Below are positions 42,705 through 51,957 of a stretch of DNA of 64,000 nt, in pieces. The stretch comes from Bacteroidales bacterium (lineage in GTDB: Bacteria > Bacteroidota > Bacteroidia > Bacteroidales > Lentimicrobiaceae). The first letter of the stretch is position 1. Each line of letters opens with the position of its first letter. Location of the stretch: the NCBI GenBank assembly GCA_016788045.1, contig JAEUTG010000058.1:57971-121970 (forward strand). The letters run 5' to 3'. The translations under genes and the position numbers were made by a program. Below the pieces are notes generated by a model that was not told the origin of the DNA, did no database searches, and worked only from the letters and a program-made list of their open reading frames with translations.

Positions 42705-44525
42705 ATGTCGCTTAAACTAACCCTGGTTAATTTTCTGGATGCTTTCAAAAGGGTCAGAAGGAGGATACTGACCATCCTGGATGCAACGGGCATTGTAGCA
42801 GCCCTGGCAGGTTTTCTGCTGCTGATTTATCAGGTAGGGTTTGAACACACAGCCAGGCAGATTGACCATATTCATCAGGCTTATAATATTATTCTTCTTT
42901 TTGTACTTATCAGCAACCTGGCGGGTCTGGGCCTGAAAAAATGGAAGGCCAGGACCATGAAACTCCGGCTGGCCGAGCTTGTTCTGATTCCGCTGATCAT
43001 TTTTCTGCTCGACATCCGTACAGGATTCCCCGGATTCACCAGCCCCGGCACCATTCTCTTCAATCTGCTCAGCCATAACTTAGCGGTGTATGCGGTGTTA
43101 ATTGCTGTGCTGATCATTGAGATCTCAACCTCTACCTTATCGCTGAGCAACCGTAGCATAAATCCGGCTCTGCTGTTCGTGCTCAGTTTTCTGTTTATCA
43201 TAGTTTTCGGGGCAGGTTTGCTGATGCTGCCAACTTCGACTTACGGAGGGTTGGGATTTACCGATGCTTTTTTTACATCAACCAGTGCGGTTTGTGTAAC
43301 CGGGCTGGTGGTGGTAGATACAGCCACAAAATTCACCCCCCTGGGGCAGGCGTTTATCCTTATTCTGATTCAGATCGGTGGTCTGGGGATAATGACCTTT
43401 ACCAGTTTTTTTGGCTATTTTTTTAAGGGTGGTGCCTCTTTTGGCAACGAGTTTCTGCTCAAGGAGATTTTGAATGAAGAGAAACTGGGGGAAATTTTCA
43501 ACACCCTGTTGAAAATTGTGCTGGTGACTTTTGCGATTGAAGCCGCAGGAGCCATACTGATTTATCTCAATACCGACAAGGCACTGTTTTCAGGACGTCA
43601 GGAGTTGCTCTCCTTCTCCGTATTCCATGCAGTTTCAGCTTTCTGCAATGCCGGCTTTTCAACCTTACCCGGAGGTCTTTATGAGCCGGGGTTCCGGTAT
43701 AATTACACCTTACACTATCTGATAGCTTTTCTGATTATTGCCGGTGGACTCGGGTTTCCCATTGTTTTCAATTACTACCGTTTGCTCAGGCACTATCTGT
43801 TTAACCTTATCCGGAGGTTTCAGGGGCTGAGGAATTATTACCACGTGCCAAACATCATCAACATCAATACCCGCCTTGTACTGATAACCACCGGATTATT
43901 ACTGGTGACAGGGTTTACCTTCTTTTTTATTGCTGAATACAATCATTCCCTGACGGGTTTGTCGCTCAGGGGAAAGGTAGCCGGAGCATTTTTCGGTTCG
44001 GTTACGGCCCGCACCGCCGGTTTCAATACGGTGGATATGTCTTTGTTTACCCCGGCTACCGTGTTGTTTTATTGTTTGCTGATGTGGATAGGGGCTTCAC
44101 CGGCTTCCACAGGAGGCGGTATCAAGACTACCACCTTTGCCCTTTCGGTGATGAATGTTCTGAGTCTTGCCAAAGGGAAAGACCGGATTGAGGTATTCGG
44201 GCGTGAAATCAGCAACGATTCGGTACGGCGGGCATTTTCCGTAGTGATTCTATCGTTTATGGTGATCGGAATTGCAGTTCTTATGCTGATGGTCACCGAT
44301 GGTTCTTTCGGGTTGCAACGGATAATCTTTGAAGTAATCTCAGCCTTCGGAACGGTTGGCCTTACCCTGGGCGTTACTCCGGGTTTGTCGGATGCCGGAA
44401 AATGGATTCTGATCGTTACCATGTTTATCGGAAGGGTAGGTACCCTTACCCTGGTGGTCAGTATTTTCAGAAAAATAAGGACCCTGCATTATCATTACCC
44501 GACAGAAAGCATTTTAATCAATTAA
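42705..44525 (+). CDS. TrkH/KtrB-type potassium transporter subunit
   Basis: 606 aa from the ATG at 42705 (the frame is open from 42582, but that would overlap the divergent gene's leader). The N-terminal about 130 residues hold three extra hydrophobic helices, as in many Bacteroidota members. The four selectivity-filter repeats are visible: TSTSAVCVTGLVVVD, FHAVSAFCNAGFSTLP, TARTAGFNTVDMS and ISAFGTVGLTLGVTPG. Each supplies the filter glycine. It forms the membrane channel for K+ uptake, gated by the cytosolic RCK protein encoded 11 bp downstream. Confidence 0.93.
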   Translation: MSLKLTLVNFLDAFKRVRRRILTILDATGIVAALAGFLLLIYQVGFEHTARQIDHIHQAYNIILLFVLISNLAGLGLKKWKARTMKLRLAELVLIPLIIFLLDIRTGFPGFTSPGTILFNLLSHNLAVYAVLIAVLIIEISTSTLSLSNRSINPALLFVLSFLFIIVFGAGLLMLPTSTYGGLGFTDAFFTSTSAVCVTGLVVVDTATKFTPLGQAFILILIQIGGLGIMTFTSFFGYFFKGGASFGNEFLLKEILNEEKLGEIFNTLLKIVLVTFAIEAAGAILIYLNTDKALFSGRQELLSFSVFHAVSAFCNAGFSTLPGGLYEPGFRYNYTLHYLIAFLIIAGGLGFPIVFNYYRLLRHYLFNLIRRFQGLRNYYHVPNIININTRLVLITTGLLLVTGFTFFFIAEYNHSLTGLSLRGKVAGAFFGSVTARTAGFNTVDMSLFTPATVLFYCLLMWIGASPASTGGGIKTTTFALSVMNVLSLAKGKDRIEVFGREISNDSVRRAFSVVILSFMVIGIAVLMLMVTDGSFGLQRIIFEVISAFGTVGLTLGVTPGLSDAGKWILIVTMFIGRVGTLTLVVSIFRKIRTLHYHYPTESILIN

Positions 44526-44536
44526 AAAAGAGAACA

Positions 44537-45229
44537 ATGAAGTTTATCGTTATCGGACTGGGAAATTTTGGCACAGCCCTGGCTACAAGGCTTACTTCAA
44601 TGGGACATGAAGTTATCGGTGCTGATGGTGACCGTGAGAAAACGGAACTGTTTAAAGATGCGATTACAAGCACCATTTGTATGGATGTTACGAATGAGCA
44701 GGCACTCTCGGTATTGCCACTGAAAGAGTGTGATTTTGCCATCGTAACCATTGGAGAGGATTTCGGGGCTTCGGTGATGTCTACGGCCCTGTTGAAACAG
44801 TCGGGTGTGAAAAAACTGGTGAGTCGTGCCATCAGTCCGATGCATTACAAAGTGCTTGAGGCTCTTGGGGTTGATCTGATCCTTCAACCCGAATATGAAG
44901 CGGCTTCCAGGTTTGCCGACAGTGTGCTGTTTTCAGGGGTAAACAACTCTTTTGACATTGCCGGTGAGTTTAAAATTGTTGAAACAAAGTTGCCGGAGCG
45001 CTATGAAGGCCTTAGTCTCAAAGAGGTGGATTTTGTTAAACGTTATAACCTGTCACTGATTACCATCATCCGGAGCACAAGATCAAAGATTCTATTTGGT
45101 CAGTCTGTAATGGAAAAAAGAACGCTCGGCTTTTTGCAGCCGGAGGAGATTTTGCAGAAGGGCGACATACTTGTGATGTTCGGTAACCTGAAGGATTTTG
45201 AAGAGATGCTGGGGGAGTCGGAGGAGTAA
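44537..45229 (+). CDS. KtrA/TrkA-type RCK potassium-uptake regulator
   Basis: 230 aa from the ATG at 44537. An RCK-N Rossmann domain opens with the dinucleotide motif IGLGNFGTALATRL (residues 5-18), with acidic D at the end of strand 2 (VIGADGDREK). The region AIVTIGEDFGASVMSTALLK is typical, and a C-terminal RCK-C/TrkA-C domain follows (about 140-225; LSLKEVDFVKRYNLSLITII ... ILQKGDILVMFG). One RCK copy, so KtrA-like rather than the double TrkA. It binds the membrane subunit as an octamer ring and gates it by nucleotide. It starts 11 bp after the transporter gene. Confidence 0.93.
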   Translation: MKFIVIGLGNFGTALATRLTSMGHEVIGADGDREKTELFKDAITSTICMDVTNEQALSVLPLKECDFAIVTIGEDFGASVMSTALLKQSGVKKLVSRAISPMHYKVLEALGVDLILQPEYEAASRFADSVLFSGVNNSFDIAGEFKIVETKLPERYEGLSLKEVDFVKRYNLSLITIIRSTRSKILFGQSVMEKRTLGFLQPEEILQKGDILVMFGNLKDFEEMLGESEE

Positions 45230-45230
45230 A

Positions 45231-45264
45231 AAAAAAAGCTGCCCGGGAAGGCAGCTTTTTTTTT
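45231..45264. terminator. Bidirectional rho-independent terminator
   Basis: AAAAAAAGCTGCC pairs with GGCAGCTTTTTTT, loop CGGGAA, followed by more T. It sits between the convergent ktrA-like gene and a T9SS cargo gene, and starts 1 bp after the ktrA-like stop. Confidence 0.9.
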
Positions 45265-45279
45265 ACAGAAGTATCTGTG

Positions 45280-48006
45280 TTACCTGATGCTGATCTTGCG
45301 CAGGCTGGTACCTTCTTTGGTTGTAATGCTGAGCATATACAGACCTTCAGGAAGTCCGGCAGTGTTGATGCGCATTTCGTTGGAATTGCCGTTTGACTGG
45401 TAAACCATCTGGCCTGCAATGTTGTAGAGGCTGGCCTTGCTGATTTCGGTTCCGGCGTTGATGTTCAGTACATCGCTGGCAGGATTCGGATATACCTTCA
45501 GGCTTTGAGCTGCAGGCTGATCACCGGTTGAGGTTACGAAACTGATGGCGATATCGTCAACGAGGAAGATAAATGCATCGTTTGAAACGCACTGGATAGC
45601 AACATAAACTGCCTGTCCTGTGTAATCGCTGAGGTCATACTCAACATAAGTCCAGGCGGTGGCAGGTGCTTCAATTGTACCGGCGATCTGGGTAAAGCTT
45701 GAAGGGTTGTTGTCGGTGGTTGAAACCAGGATGTTGTATTTCTCAAGACCATACTGTGCGGTGTAGGATTTCACCCACATGGTGAGCATCGGGTTTTCGC
45801 CGAGGGTAACCTGCGGTGAAATCAACCAGTCGTTGTTCGGAGGAGTTACGGATGCAAAGCAGGCGCCAAGACGCTCGCCACCATGGGTGGTCATACCGGT
45901 TACCGGAGGCTCAGTAGTAAGCGGGTTGAAGGCGATGAAGGCCATCGGCATTCCCTGGTTGGGGAAAGTAACGTCGGTAATGCTGTAGGTTTCGCTGCCA
46001 TCGAGGTCAACAGCTTCCCATGGATCGAAGGTAAGGGCAAAGTCTTCCTGGGCTTCGAAATCGAGGATGATGCTGGTAAGGTTACCACCACCGGAGATTT
46101 CAATCTCAACCGGACCTGCAGGTACAGATTCACCGTTATCGTAAACGGCGGTAACGAGGTACTGGTATCCGCCGTTGGCGAGGTCAAGATCATCGTAGAA
46201 GGTGTCAGTGATCTGGTTGGCGATCATCGCGCCATTGCGCCATACGTTGTAACCGAGGAGTTCACGTTCGCCACGGGTCTGTGCCGGCCTCGGGCTGACG
46301 GTCTGGTTAACAGTATTGTTCCGGGTTCTGGCTGATTCTGTGAAATTGGCAGCTACATTCGGAGTGTCGAATGAAGGAGCAGCAGAAATCTCGCGGATGG
46401 TACCATCGGTATATTGAACAACAGCACGGATCACATAAGCCTCAGTCCATTCTGTCCAGGTGCTTGAGGATGGATCAAAATCCCATGAACGGCCGTTGTT
46501 GAGGTTAGCATCATAGCCAACGAAAGTAGTTGCATTGATTGAGCCGAAGCCGACTACAAAATCACCGGAAACCATCAGGTTTTCACCGGTTACATCAATC
46601 TCAAGCCAATCCTCATCAATAGCTGTTGCACTGGTAGTAAACAACTGGGTAGTTGAAGGGGTGCCGGCTACATCGTCCCATCCGTAAACTTCAGCATTGA
46701 AGGTATTGTCACCATCATTAATAGTGGTGAAATACTTCAGTGTCAGAATCTGGCAGGGGGCCTGGGGTGACATGTGGGTTGACATGGTAAATCCTTCGTA
46801 GCTGTAAGCATCGGTTGTAACCCCATTGTCATAAATAAGCTCCTCTGTAGTGCCGGAGCCACCACCACCCGGAGCATCCCAGGTAAGGTGAACGTCGTTG
46901 CCTCCGGTTACTGTACCCTGGAGGTTGGTCGGAGGAAGGGGCTCTTCGAGTGAACCGTTGAATTTGTACATACCCCCAACAGTGTTGCTTTCGTTGAAAG
47001 CGCCGCACCATCCGGTGGTACTGTTGATCCAGTCGGTTGCAAGGAACTGTGTTCCTTCGGTATCGGGGAAGAATGCCCAGGTATGACCACCGTCGTAGCT
47101 GTACGCAATGCCGGTAGCACCTTCAGCAGCACCGGTACATACCCATGTATTCGGGGTGCCGGGGACATAAGCGTAGTCGTTGGTGAGCACGGTGCCGGTT
47201 ACCGCGATGGTTGACCAGGTAACACCACCGTCAAAGGTTTCTGACATGGCACCAACGGAGCTGGCTCCTTTGTCCATGGCAATTCCATGGGTAGCACTGG
47301 CGAATTCAACATCAGCATAGGTAACAGGAAGTGAGGTTGTGGAAACTTCCCAGGTAAGTCCTTTGTCGGCTGATCTGTAAACACGGCTTTTGTTGGTTCC
47401 GAACCAGATGTTGTCGCCAACAGCTGAATAGTAACCAACTACACCCCATTCACCGGAAACCGGGGCAGGAATGTTGGCAGCCGGAACCAGTGTCCAGGTT
47501 GTTCCACCATCGGTGGTGGTGTACATTTCAAAATCACCGTTGATCGGGTCACCCTGACACCAGCCGTTGTTGGCGTCGAAAAAGTGGACGCAGTTGGGGA
47601 ATGAAGCTGAATTGCTGTAAGCAGCAGAGGTCTGCCTGTTCCAGGTTAAACCACCATCGATGGTTTTGTAGATGCCCTGGGGAAGTGAACCGGATTGTCT
47701 GTACATCGGTACATAAGCGGTAAGAGCATCGGTGGCATAAATCATACCGGGCTCAAGACCAGCGCAATTGTTGATAACGCCCGGAGTCCAGATCTCACCT
47801 CCGTTGGTGGTGCGGGTGAACTCCTGAATTACGGCTGCAGCACCACTGCCATCATAGGCAGTTGCCCAGACAACCTGATCTGAAACAGCATGCATGAATT
47901 TGATGCCGCGCGAAGCAGTAGCAAATCCTGAAGCCTGCGGAAGCCACTGGGCCATGCTGCTGAATGAAATGGCCACGAGGGCCAGAAGGGTAAATAACTT
48001 TTTCAT
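45280..48006 (-). CDS. T9SS cargo: BNR propeller, FnIII-like and cleaved-adhesin domains
   Basis: 908 aa from the ATG at 48006, with signal peptide MKKLFTLLALVAISFSSMAQ. Residues about 25-370 hold sialidase-type Asp-box blades (GIYKTIDGGLTWNRQ, MYTTTDGGTTWTLV, YRSADKGLTWEVS). Residues about 375-640 contain two FnIII-like parts (PPTNLQGTVTGGNDVHLTWD; GYQYLVTAVYDNGESVPAGP). Residues 655-815 form a cleaved-adhesin/choice-of-anchor-J domain (PPNNDWLISPQVTLGENPML, WTYVEYDLSDYTGQAVYVA). The type A sorting domain ends the chain (LKVYPNPASDVLNINAGTEI ... GLYMLSITTKEG). Similar mosaics occur in gingipain-type adhesins, so surface binding is the likely role. No protease domain. Confidence 0.9.
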   Translation of the reverse strand: MKKLFTLLALVAISFSSMAQWLPQASGFATASRGIKFMHAVSDQVVWATAYDGSGAAAVIQEFTRTTNGGEIWTPGVINNCAGLEPGMIYATDALTAYVPMYRQSGSLPQGIYKTIDGGLTWNRQTSAAYSNSASFPNCVHFFDANNGWCQGDPINGDFEMYTTTDGGTTWTLVPAANIPAPVSGEWGVVGYYSAVGDNIWFGTNKSRVYRSADKGLTWEVSTTSLPVTYADVEFASATHGIAMDKGASSVGAMSETFDGGVTWSTIAVTGTVLTNDYAYVPGTPNTWVCTGAAEGATGIAYSYDGGHTWAFFPDTEGTQFLATDWINSTTGWCGAFNESNTVGGMYKFNGSLEEPLPPTNLQGTVTGGNDVHLTWDAPGGGGSGTTEELIYDNGVTTDAYSYEGFTMSTHMSPQAPCQILTLKYFTTINDGDNTFNAEVYGWDDVAGTPSTTQLFTTSATAIDEDWLEIDVTGENLMVSGDFVVGFGSINATTFVGYDANLNNGRSWDFDPSSSTWTEWTEAYVIRAVVQYTDGTIREISAAPSFDTPNVAANFTESARTRNNTVNQTVSPRPAQTRGERELLGYNVWRNGAMIANQITDTFYDDLDLANGGYQYLVTAVYDNGESVPAGPVEIEISGGGNLTSIILDFEAQEDFALTFDPWEAVDLDGSETYSITDVTFPNQGMPMAFIAFNPLTTEPPVTGMTTHGGERLGACFASVTPPNNDWLISPQVTLGENPMLTMWVKSYTAQYGLEKYNILVSTTDNNPSSFTQIAGTIEAPATAWTYVEYDLSDYTGQAVYVAIQCVSNDAFIFLVDDIAISFVTSTGDQPAAQSLKVYPNPASDVLNINAGTEISKASLYNIAGQMVYQSNGNSNEMRINTAGLPEGLYMLSITTKEGTSLRKISIR

Positions 48007-48048
48007 CATGGTTATTTTATTGGTTTGACATTGGATTTCTAGTACCTG

Positions 48049-48056
48049 CAAATATA
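48049..48056 (-). promoter_or_regulatory. -7 box (TATATTTG) of T9SS cargo gene
   Basis: The complement of CAAATATA, 43 bp upstream of the ATG at 48006, fits TAnnTTTG. No clear -33 box. Confidence 0.5.
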
Positions 48057-48249
48057 GAAAATGCATGGAATGTTTTACCTTTTATGCAATCAATCGTTAT
48101 AATTATTTACAAACAGCTGAAAATTCAGTGGCCTTTGCCATTGTTTATCCCTCACAGAATCAGCAGGCTGTTTTAATATTTCCGTTTCCGGGTGAGTACC
48201 GGAAGTGAGCTGATTGGTGCTTTTTTTCGGCTTCCAAGCCTTATTTTTT

Positions 48250-48257
48250 TAATTTTG
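48250..48257 (+). promoter_or_regulatory. -7 box of ffh (TAATTTTG)
   Basis: TAATTTTG lies 34 bp before the ffh ATG and fits TAnnTTTG. Upstream is a T-rich stretch without a clear -33 TTTG. Confidence 0.55.
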
Positions 48258-48290
48258 CAAGCCTGAAATCTGAAGTTATACTGTTTAATT

Positions 48291-49643
48291 ATGTTTGAAA
48301 ATTTAAGTGATAAACTCGAAAGAGCCTTCAAGACACTGAAAGGCCAGGGTCATATTACCGAGATCAATGTTGCTGAAACCCTGAAGGATGTCCGTAAAGC
48401 ACTGCTGGATGCTGACGTAAGCTACAAGGTAGCCAAGCAGTTTACCGATCAGGTAAAAGAGAAGGCGCTGGGTCAGCAGGTGCTTACTGCTGTATCTCCC
48501 GGACAGCTGATGGTTAAAATCGTACATGACGAGCTTGCTGACCTCATGGGCGGAACGCAGTCGGAACTCAACCTCAAAGGTTCTCCGGCAATCATTCTGA
48601 TTGCCGGTCTGCAGGGATCCGGGAAAACCACTTTTTCGGCCAAACTGGCCAATTATCTGCACACCAAAAAGGGGAGTAAACCCCTGCTGGTGGCCGGTGA
48701 CGTTTATCGCCCTGCAGCCATTGAACAGCTGAAGGTTCTTGGTCAGCAGATTAATGTTCAGGTATTTACCATTGACGAGAATAAAAACCCGGTTGAAATC
48801 GCCCGCAAAGCCATTGCCCATGCGAAGGAATACGGCTACAGCCCTGTAATCATCGATACCGCCGGCCGTCTGGCCATCGATGAACAGATGATGAATGAGA
48901 TTGCTGCCGTGAAACAGGCTGTGAGTCCGCAGGAAATTCTGTTCGTAGTGGATTCCATGACCGGACAGGATGCTGTGAACACTGCCAAAGCCTTCAACGA
49001 CCGGCTTGATTATGATGGGGTAGTATTGACCAAGCTTGATGGTGATACCCGTGGGGGTGCCGCACTGACGATACGTTCCGTGGTCGACAAGCCGGTGAAG
49101 TTTGTCGGTCTGGGTGAGAAAATGGATGCCATTGATGTGTTTTATCCTTCGAGGATGGCCGACCGTATACTCGGGATGGGTGACATTGTTTCACTGGTAG
49201 AACGGGCTCAGGAGCAGTTTGACGAAGAGGAAGCAAAAAAACTTCAGCAGAAGCTGATCAAGGATCAGTTCAACTTCAACGATTTTGTTGCCCAGATCAA
49301 ACAGATCAAGAAAATGGGCAATGTGAAAGACCTGCTCGGGATGATTCCTGGCATGGGGAAAGCCCTGAAGGATGTCGACATCGATGAAAACGCCTTTAAA
49401 GGGATAGAAGCCATCATCTCTTCGATGACTCCGGCCGAACGTGAAACCCCGTCGCTGCTCAACGGCAGCCGGCGCAAGCGCATCGCACTGGGCAGCGGCA
49501 AAGATATTGCGGAAGTTAACCGCCTCATCAAACAGTTTGAAGACACCCGCAAGATGATGAAAATGGTGTCGGGCGGAGGTGGAAAGAACGCCCTCCATGC
49601 CATGCGCAACATGTCGAAAATGTCATCTGGTAAGAGACGTTAA
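48291..49643 (+). CDS. ffh: Signal recognition particle protein Ffh
   Basis: A 450-aa SRP GTPase, full length. The N domain is at 1-90, and the G domain has GLQGSGKTTFSAKLAN (G1), GDVYRPAAIEQLKVL, DTAGRLAIDEQMM and TKLDGDTRGGAALT. The M domain, from about 295, has IPGMGKALKDVDIDENAFKG and the RNA-binding stretch NGSRRKRIALGSGKDIAEVN. It targets nascent membrane proteins to FtsY. folD follows after 16 bp, so the two share a transcript. Confidence 0.97.
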   Translation: MFENLSDKLERAFKTLKGQGHITEINVAETLKDVRKALLDADVSYKVAKQFTDQVKEKALGQQVLTAVSPGQLMVKIVHDELADLMGGTQSELNLKGSPAIILIAGLQGSGKTTFSAKLANYLHTKKGSKPLLVAGDVYRPAAIEQLKVLGQQINVQVFTIDENKNPVEIARKAIAHAKEYGYSPVIIDTAGRLAIDEQMMNEIAAVKQAVSPQEILFVVDSMTGQDAVNTAKAFNDRLDYDGVVLTKLDGDTRGGAALTIRSVVDKPVKFVGLGEKMDAIDVFYPSRMADRILGMGDIVSLVERAQEQFDEEEAKKLQQKLIKDQFNFNDFVAQIKQIKKMGNVKDLLGMIPGMGKALKDVDIDENAFKGIEAIISSMTPAERETPSLLNGSRRKRIALGSGKDIAEVNRLIKQFEDTRKMMKMVSGGGGKNALHAMRNMSKMSSGKRR

Positions 49644-49659
49644 CTATAAATTGCAGAAA

Positions 49660-50538
49660 ATGAAGCTGATTGACGGTAAACAGATTGCCGATGCCATAAA
49701 AGCAGAACTTGCAGCCAAAGTTGCAGCCATTATTGATGCCGGAGGGGATCCTCCCCACCTGGCTGCCATTCTCGTTGGCGATGATCCGGCCAGCCAGACC
49801 TATGTGGCAAGCAAGGAAAAGGCCTGTAAAGCCATTGGTTTTACTTCGAGCATCTACCGCTATGATGCTGACATCACGGAGAAAAAACTGCTTGATGTGG
49901 TTGATTTCCTCAACAACGATCCGGAAGTTAATGGCTTCATTGTTCAGCTACCACTCCCGAAGCACATCAATGCCGGTAAAGTTCTGGAAAGAATCAATCC
50001 TGCCAAGGATGTGGATGGTTTCCATCCGGTAAACATGGGGCGGTTGGCACTGGGATTGCCGTCGTATCTCCCGGCTACCCCGGCAGGCATCATGCTTTTA
50101 CTTGAACGGTATGGCATAGAAACCGAGGGCAGGCATTGTGTGGTACTCGGCCGCAGCAACATAGTAGGGACTCCGATGAGCCTGCTGATGTCGAGAAAAG
50201 GTAATCCGGGGAATTCTACGGTTACCCTGTGCCACAGCAAAACCCGGGATCTTGGGTCTGTTACCCGGCAGGCCGATATACTCATTGCTGCCATCGGTCA
50301 GCCTGGTTTCGTCAAAGCCGATATGGTGAAAGAAGGTGCCGTGGTGATTGATGTGGGGATTCACCGCATTGCTGACGACAGCGAAAAAGGGTATCACATC
50401 ACCGGTGATGTTGATTTTGATAACGTTGCTCCGAAATGCAGTTATATTACCCCGGTGCCCGGTGGAGTAGGGGTTATGACCATTGTTAGCCTGCTGCTCA
50501 ATACTTTTAAGTCGTTTAACCACGAAATTTATCCGTAA
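49660..50538 (+). CDS. folD: Methylenetetrahydrofolate dehydrogenase/cyclohydrolase
   Basis: 292 aa from the ATG at 49660; a longer frame exists but overlaps ffh in another phase. It is a bifunctional enzyme converting 5,10-methylene-THF to 10-formyl-THF. Visible marks are YVASKEKACKAIGF (catalytic Lys region, residue about 54), VQLPLPKHI, KDVDGFHPVNMGRLALG, PATPAGIMLLL, the NAD(P) site VVLGRSNIVGTPMSLLM, and PVPGGVGVMTIVSLL. Length is normal. It is cotranscribed with ffh, an arrangement that recurs in Bacteroidota. Confidence 0.97.
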   Translation: MKLIDGKQIADAIKAELAAKVAAIIDAGGDPPHLAAILVGDDPASQTYVASKEKACKAIGFTSSIYRYDADITEKKLLDVVDFLNNDPEVNGFIVQLPLPKHINAGKVLERINPAKDVDGFHPVNMGRLALGLPSYLPATPAGIMLLLERYGIETEGRHCVVLGRSNIVGTPMSLLMSRKGNPGNSTVTLCHSKTRDLGSVTRQADILIAAIGQPGFVKADMVKEGAVVIDVGIHRIADDSEKGYHITGDVDFDNVAPKCSYITPVPGGVGVMTIVSLLLNTFKSFNHEIYP

Positions 50539-50611
50539 CAGGTCAACAACCCGGGCTTATGGATGTTTAACTGCCGGTTGCTGATAAAGTTTACTTTACC
50601 AATTTAATTCC

Positions 50612-51859
50612 ATGGGCCACAAACCTTTCATATTTATACTCCTGTTGTTTTTTTTCTCCGGGCAGGCGTTTTCACAGGTCCCCGGTTGTACCGATCCGCA
50701 GGCAACCAATTACAACCCGGAAGCCGTGATCAACGACGGATCCTGTCTCTATCCGAATACCAGCATACATCCTGAAACTGTTGTAAATCCACTGCCTGAG
50801 AGTGTCAACGAAACATCCGGGCTGATATACTGGAACGGTGGCCTCTGGACGCACAACGACAGCGGCAATGAGGCGGTGCTTTACAAACTGGATACCATCA
50901 CCGGGCAGATACTGCAGACTATTTCCATCACCGGGGCAGTAAATATTGATTGGGAAGATATCGCCCAGGACGACATGCACATTTACATCGGTGATTTCGG
51001 GAACAACGAAGGCAACCGCACCGACCTGAGAATATACAAAACCGCCAAGGCGGATTATCCTCAAATCGGGGATGGCAGTGTGCCTGTTTCGCTGATTGAA
51101 TTCAGCTATGGCGACCAGACCAGTTTCAGCAGGGAGAACCGCAGCAACGACTATGACTGTGAAGCCTTGATTTCATTTAATGACAGTCTTTTCATTTTTA
51201 CCAAGAACTGGGTAAACCAGCAGACCAGACTTTACGGAATGCCTGTGCAACCCGGTGTGTATACCCTAAATCCGGTTGCCACATTCAATACCGATGGCCT
51301 GATCACCGGCGCTGATATGATCGCCGATGGGTCAGAGATTGTCCTTTGCGGATATAAAAACTACAATCCGTTTATCTGGTTGTTGTACGACTTTCAGGGA
51401 AGTAATTTCTTCGGCGGCAACAAACGGCGGATAAATTTTTCAGGGATGCTGGGAACCCAGACCGAAGGCGCATCGTATACTTATGGCAAGAATGTTTATA
51501 TATCCTGTGAGAAAACCATGATCAATGCAGCCCGCCTGTTCCGCTTGTCTACCGCTCCCTGGACAGATCTTCTGCCCACTGATGCAGGAGGCAGTATACC
51601 AGCCAATCAGGATATCAGACTGTATCCGAATCCGGGTCAGGGTACTTTTCGTCTGCAGATGAATACTGAGTGCTCTGACGGTTTATTTACCGCTGACCTG
51701 TTCAGCTGTTTTGGTCAGCAGGTCCTGTCCGGGCAACCGGTCGTGTTTTCGGAGTGTACTGCAGGTCTTCAGCTGCCTCCTCTGAACGATGGACTTTATT
51801 TTCTAAGGATTTCGTCAGCAGAAAGCACGCATACCGCGAAACTTATGGTCGGCAGATAG
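50612..51859 (+). CDS. T9SS cargo with CxDPxAxNY motif and propeller-like domain
   Basis: A 415-aa exported protein. Signal peptide at residues 1-22 (FIFILLLFFFSGQAFSQ). Directly after it comes the Cys-pair motif PGCTDPQATNYNPEA, then NDGSCLYP, a short module frequent in Bacteroidota surface proteins. Residues about 60-330 form a propeller-like domain (NETSGLIYWNGGLWTHNDSG, DWEDIAQDDMHIYIGDFGNN). This resembles esterase-like/SdiA-regulated lipoprotein propellers. The type A sorting domain closes it (IRLYPNPGQGTFRLQM ... LNDGLYFLRISSA ... KLMVGR). Substrate unknown. The porE-like gene starts 98 bp downstream. Confidence 0.85.
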   Translation: MGHKPFIFILLLFFFSGQAFSQVPGCTDPQATNYNPEAVINDGSCLYPNTSIHPETVVNPLPESVNETSGLIYWNGGLWTHNDSGNEAVLYKLDTITGQILQTISITGAVNIDWEDIAQDDMHIYIGDFGNNEGNRTDLRIYKTAKADYPQIGDGSVPVSLIEFSYGDQTSFSRENRSNDYDCEALISFNDSLFIFTKNWVNQQTRLYGMPVQPGVYTLNPVATFNTDGLITGADMIADGSEIVLCGYKNYNPFIWLLYDFQGSNFFGGNKRRINFSGMLGTQTEGASYTYGKNVYISCEKTMINAARLFRLSTAPWTDLLPTDAGGSIPANQDIRLYPNPGQGTFRLQMNTECSDGLFTADLFSCFGQQVLSGQPVVFSECTAGLQLPPLNDGLYFLRISSAESTHTAKLMVGR

Positions 51860-51957
51860 GCAGGTGCCCGAACGGAAATCCGGGTCAGGAAAAATGCTGC
51901 CTTTTATGCGAACAACTCACATTTTGCGTTAACACAACCACACAGTGCATAGTTCCT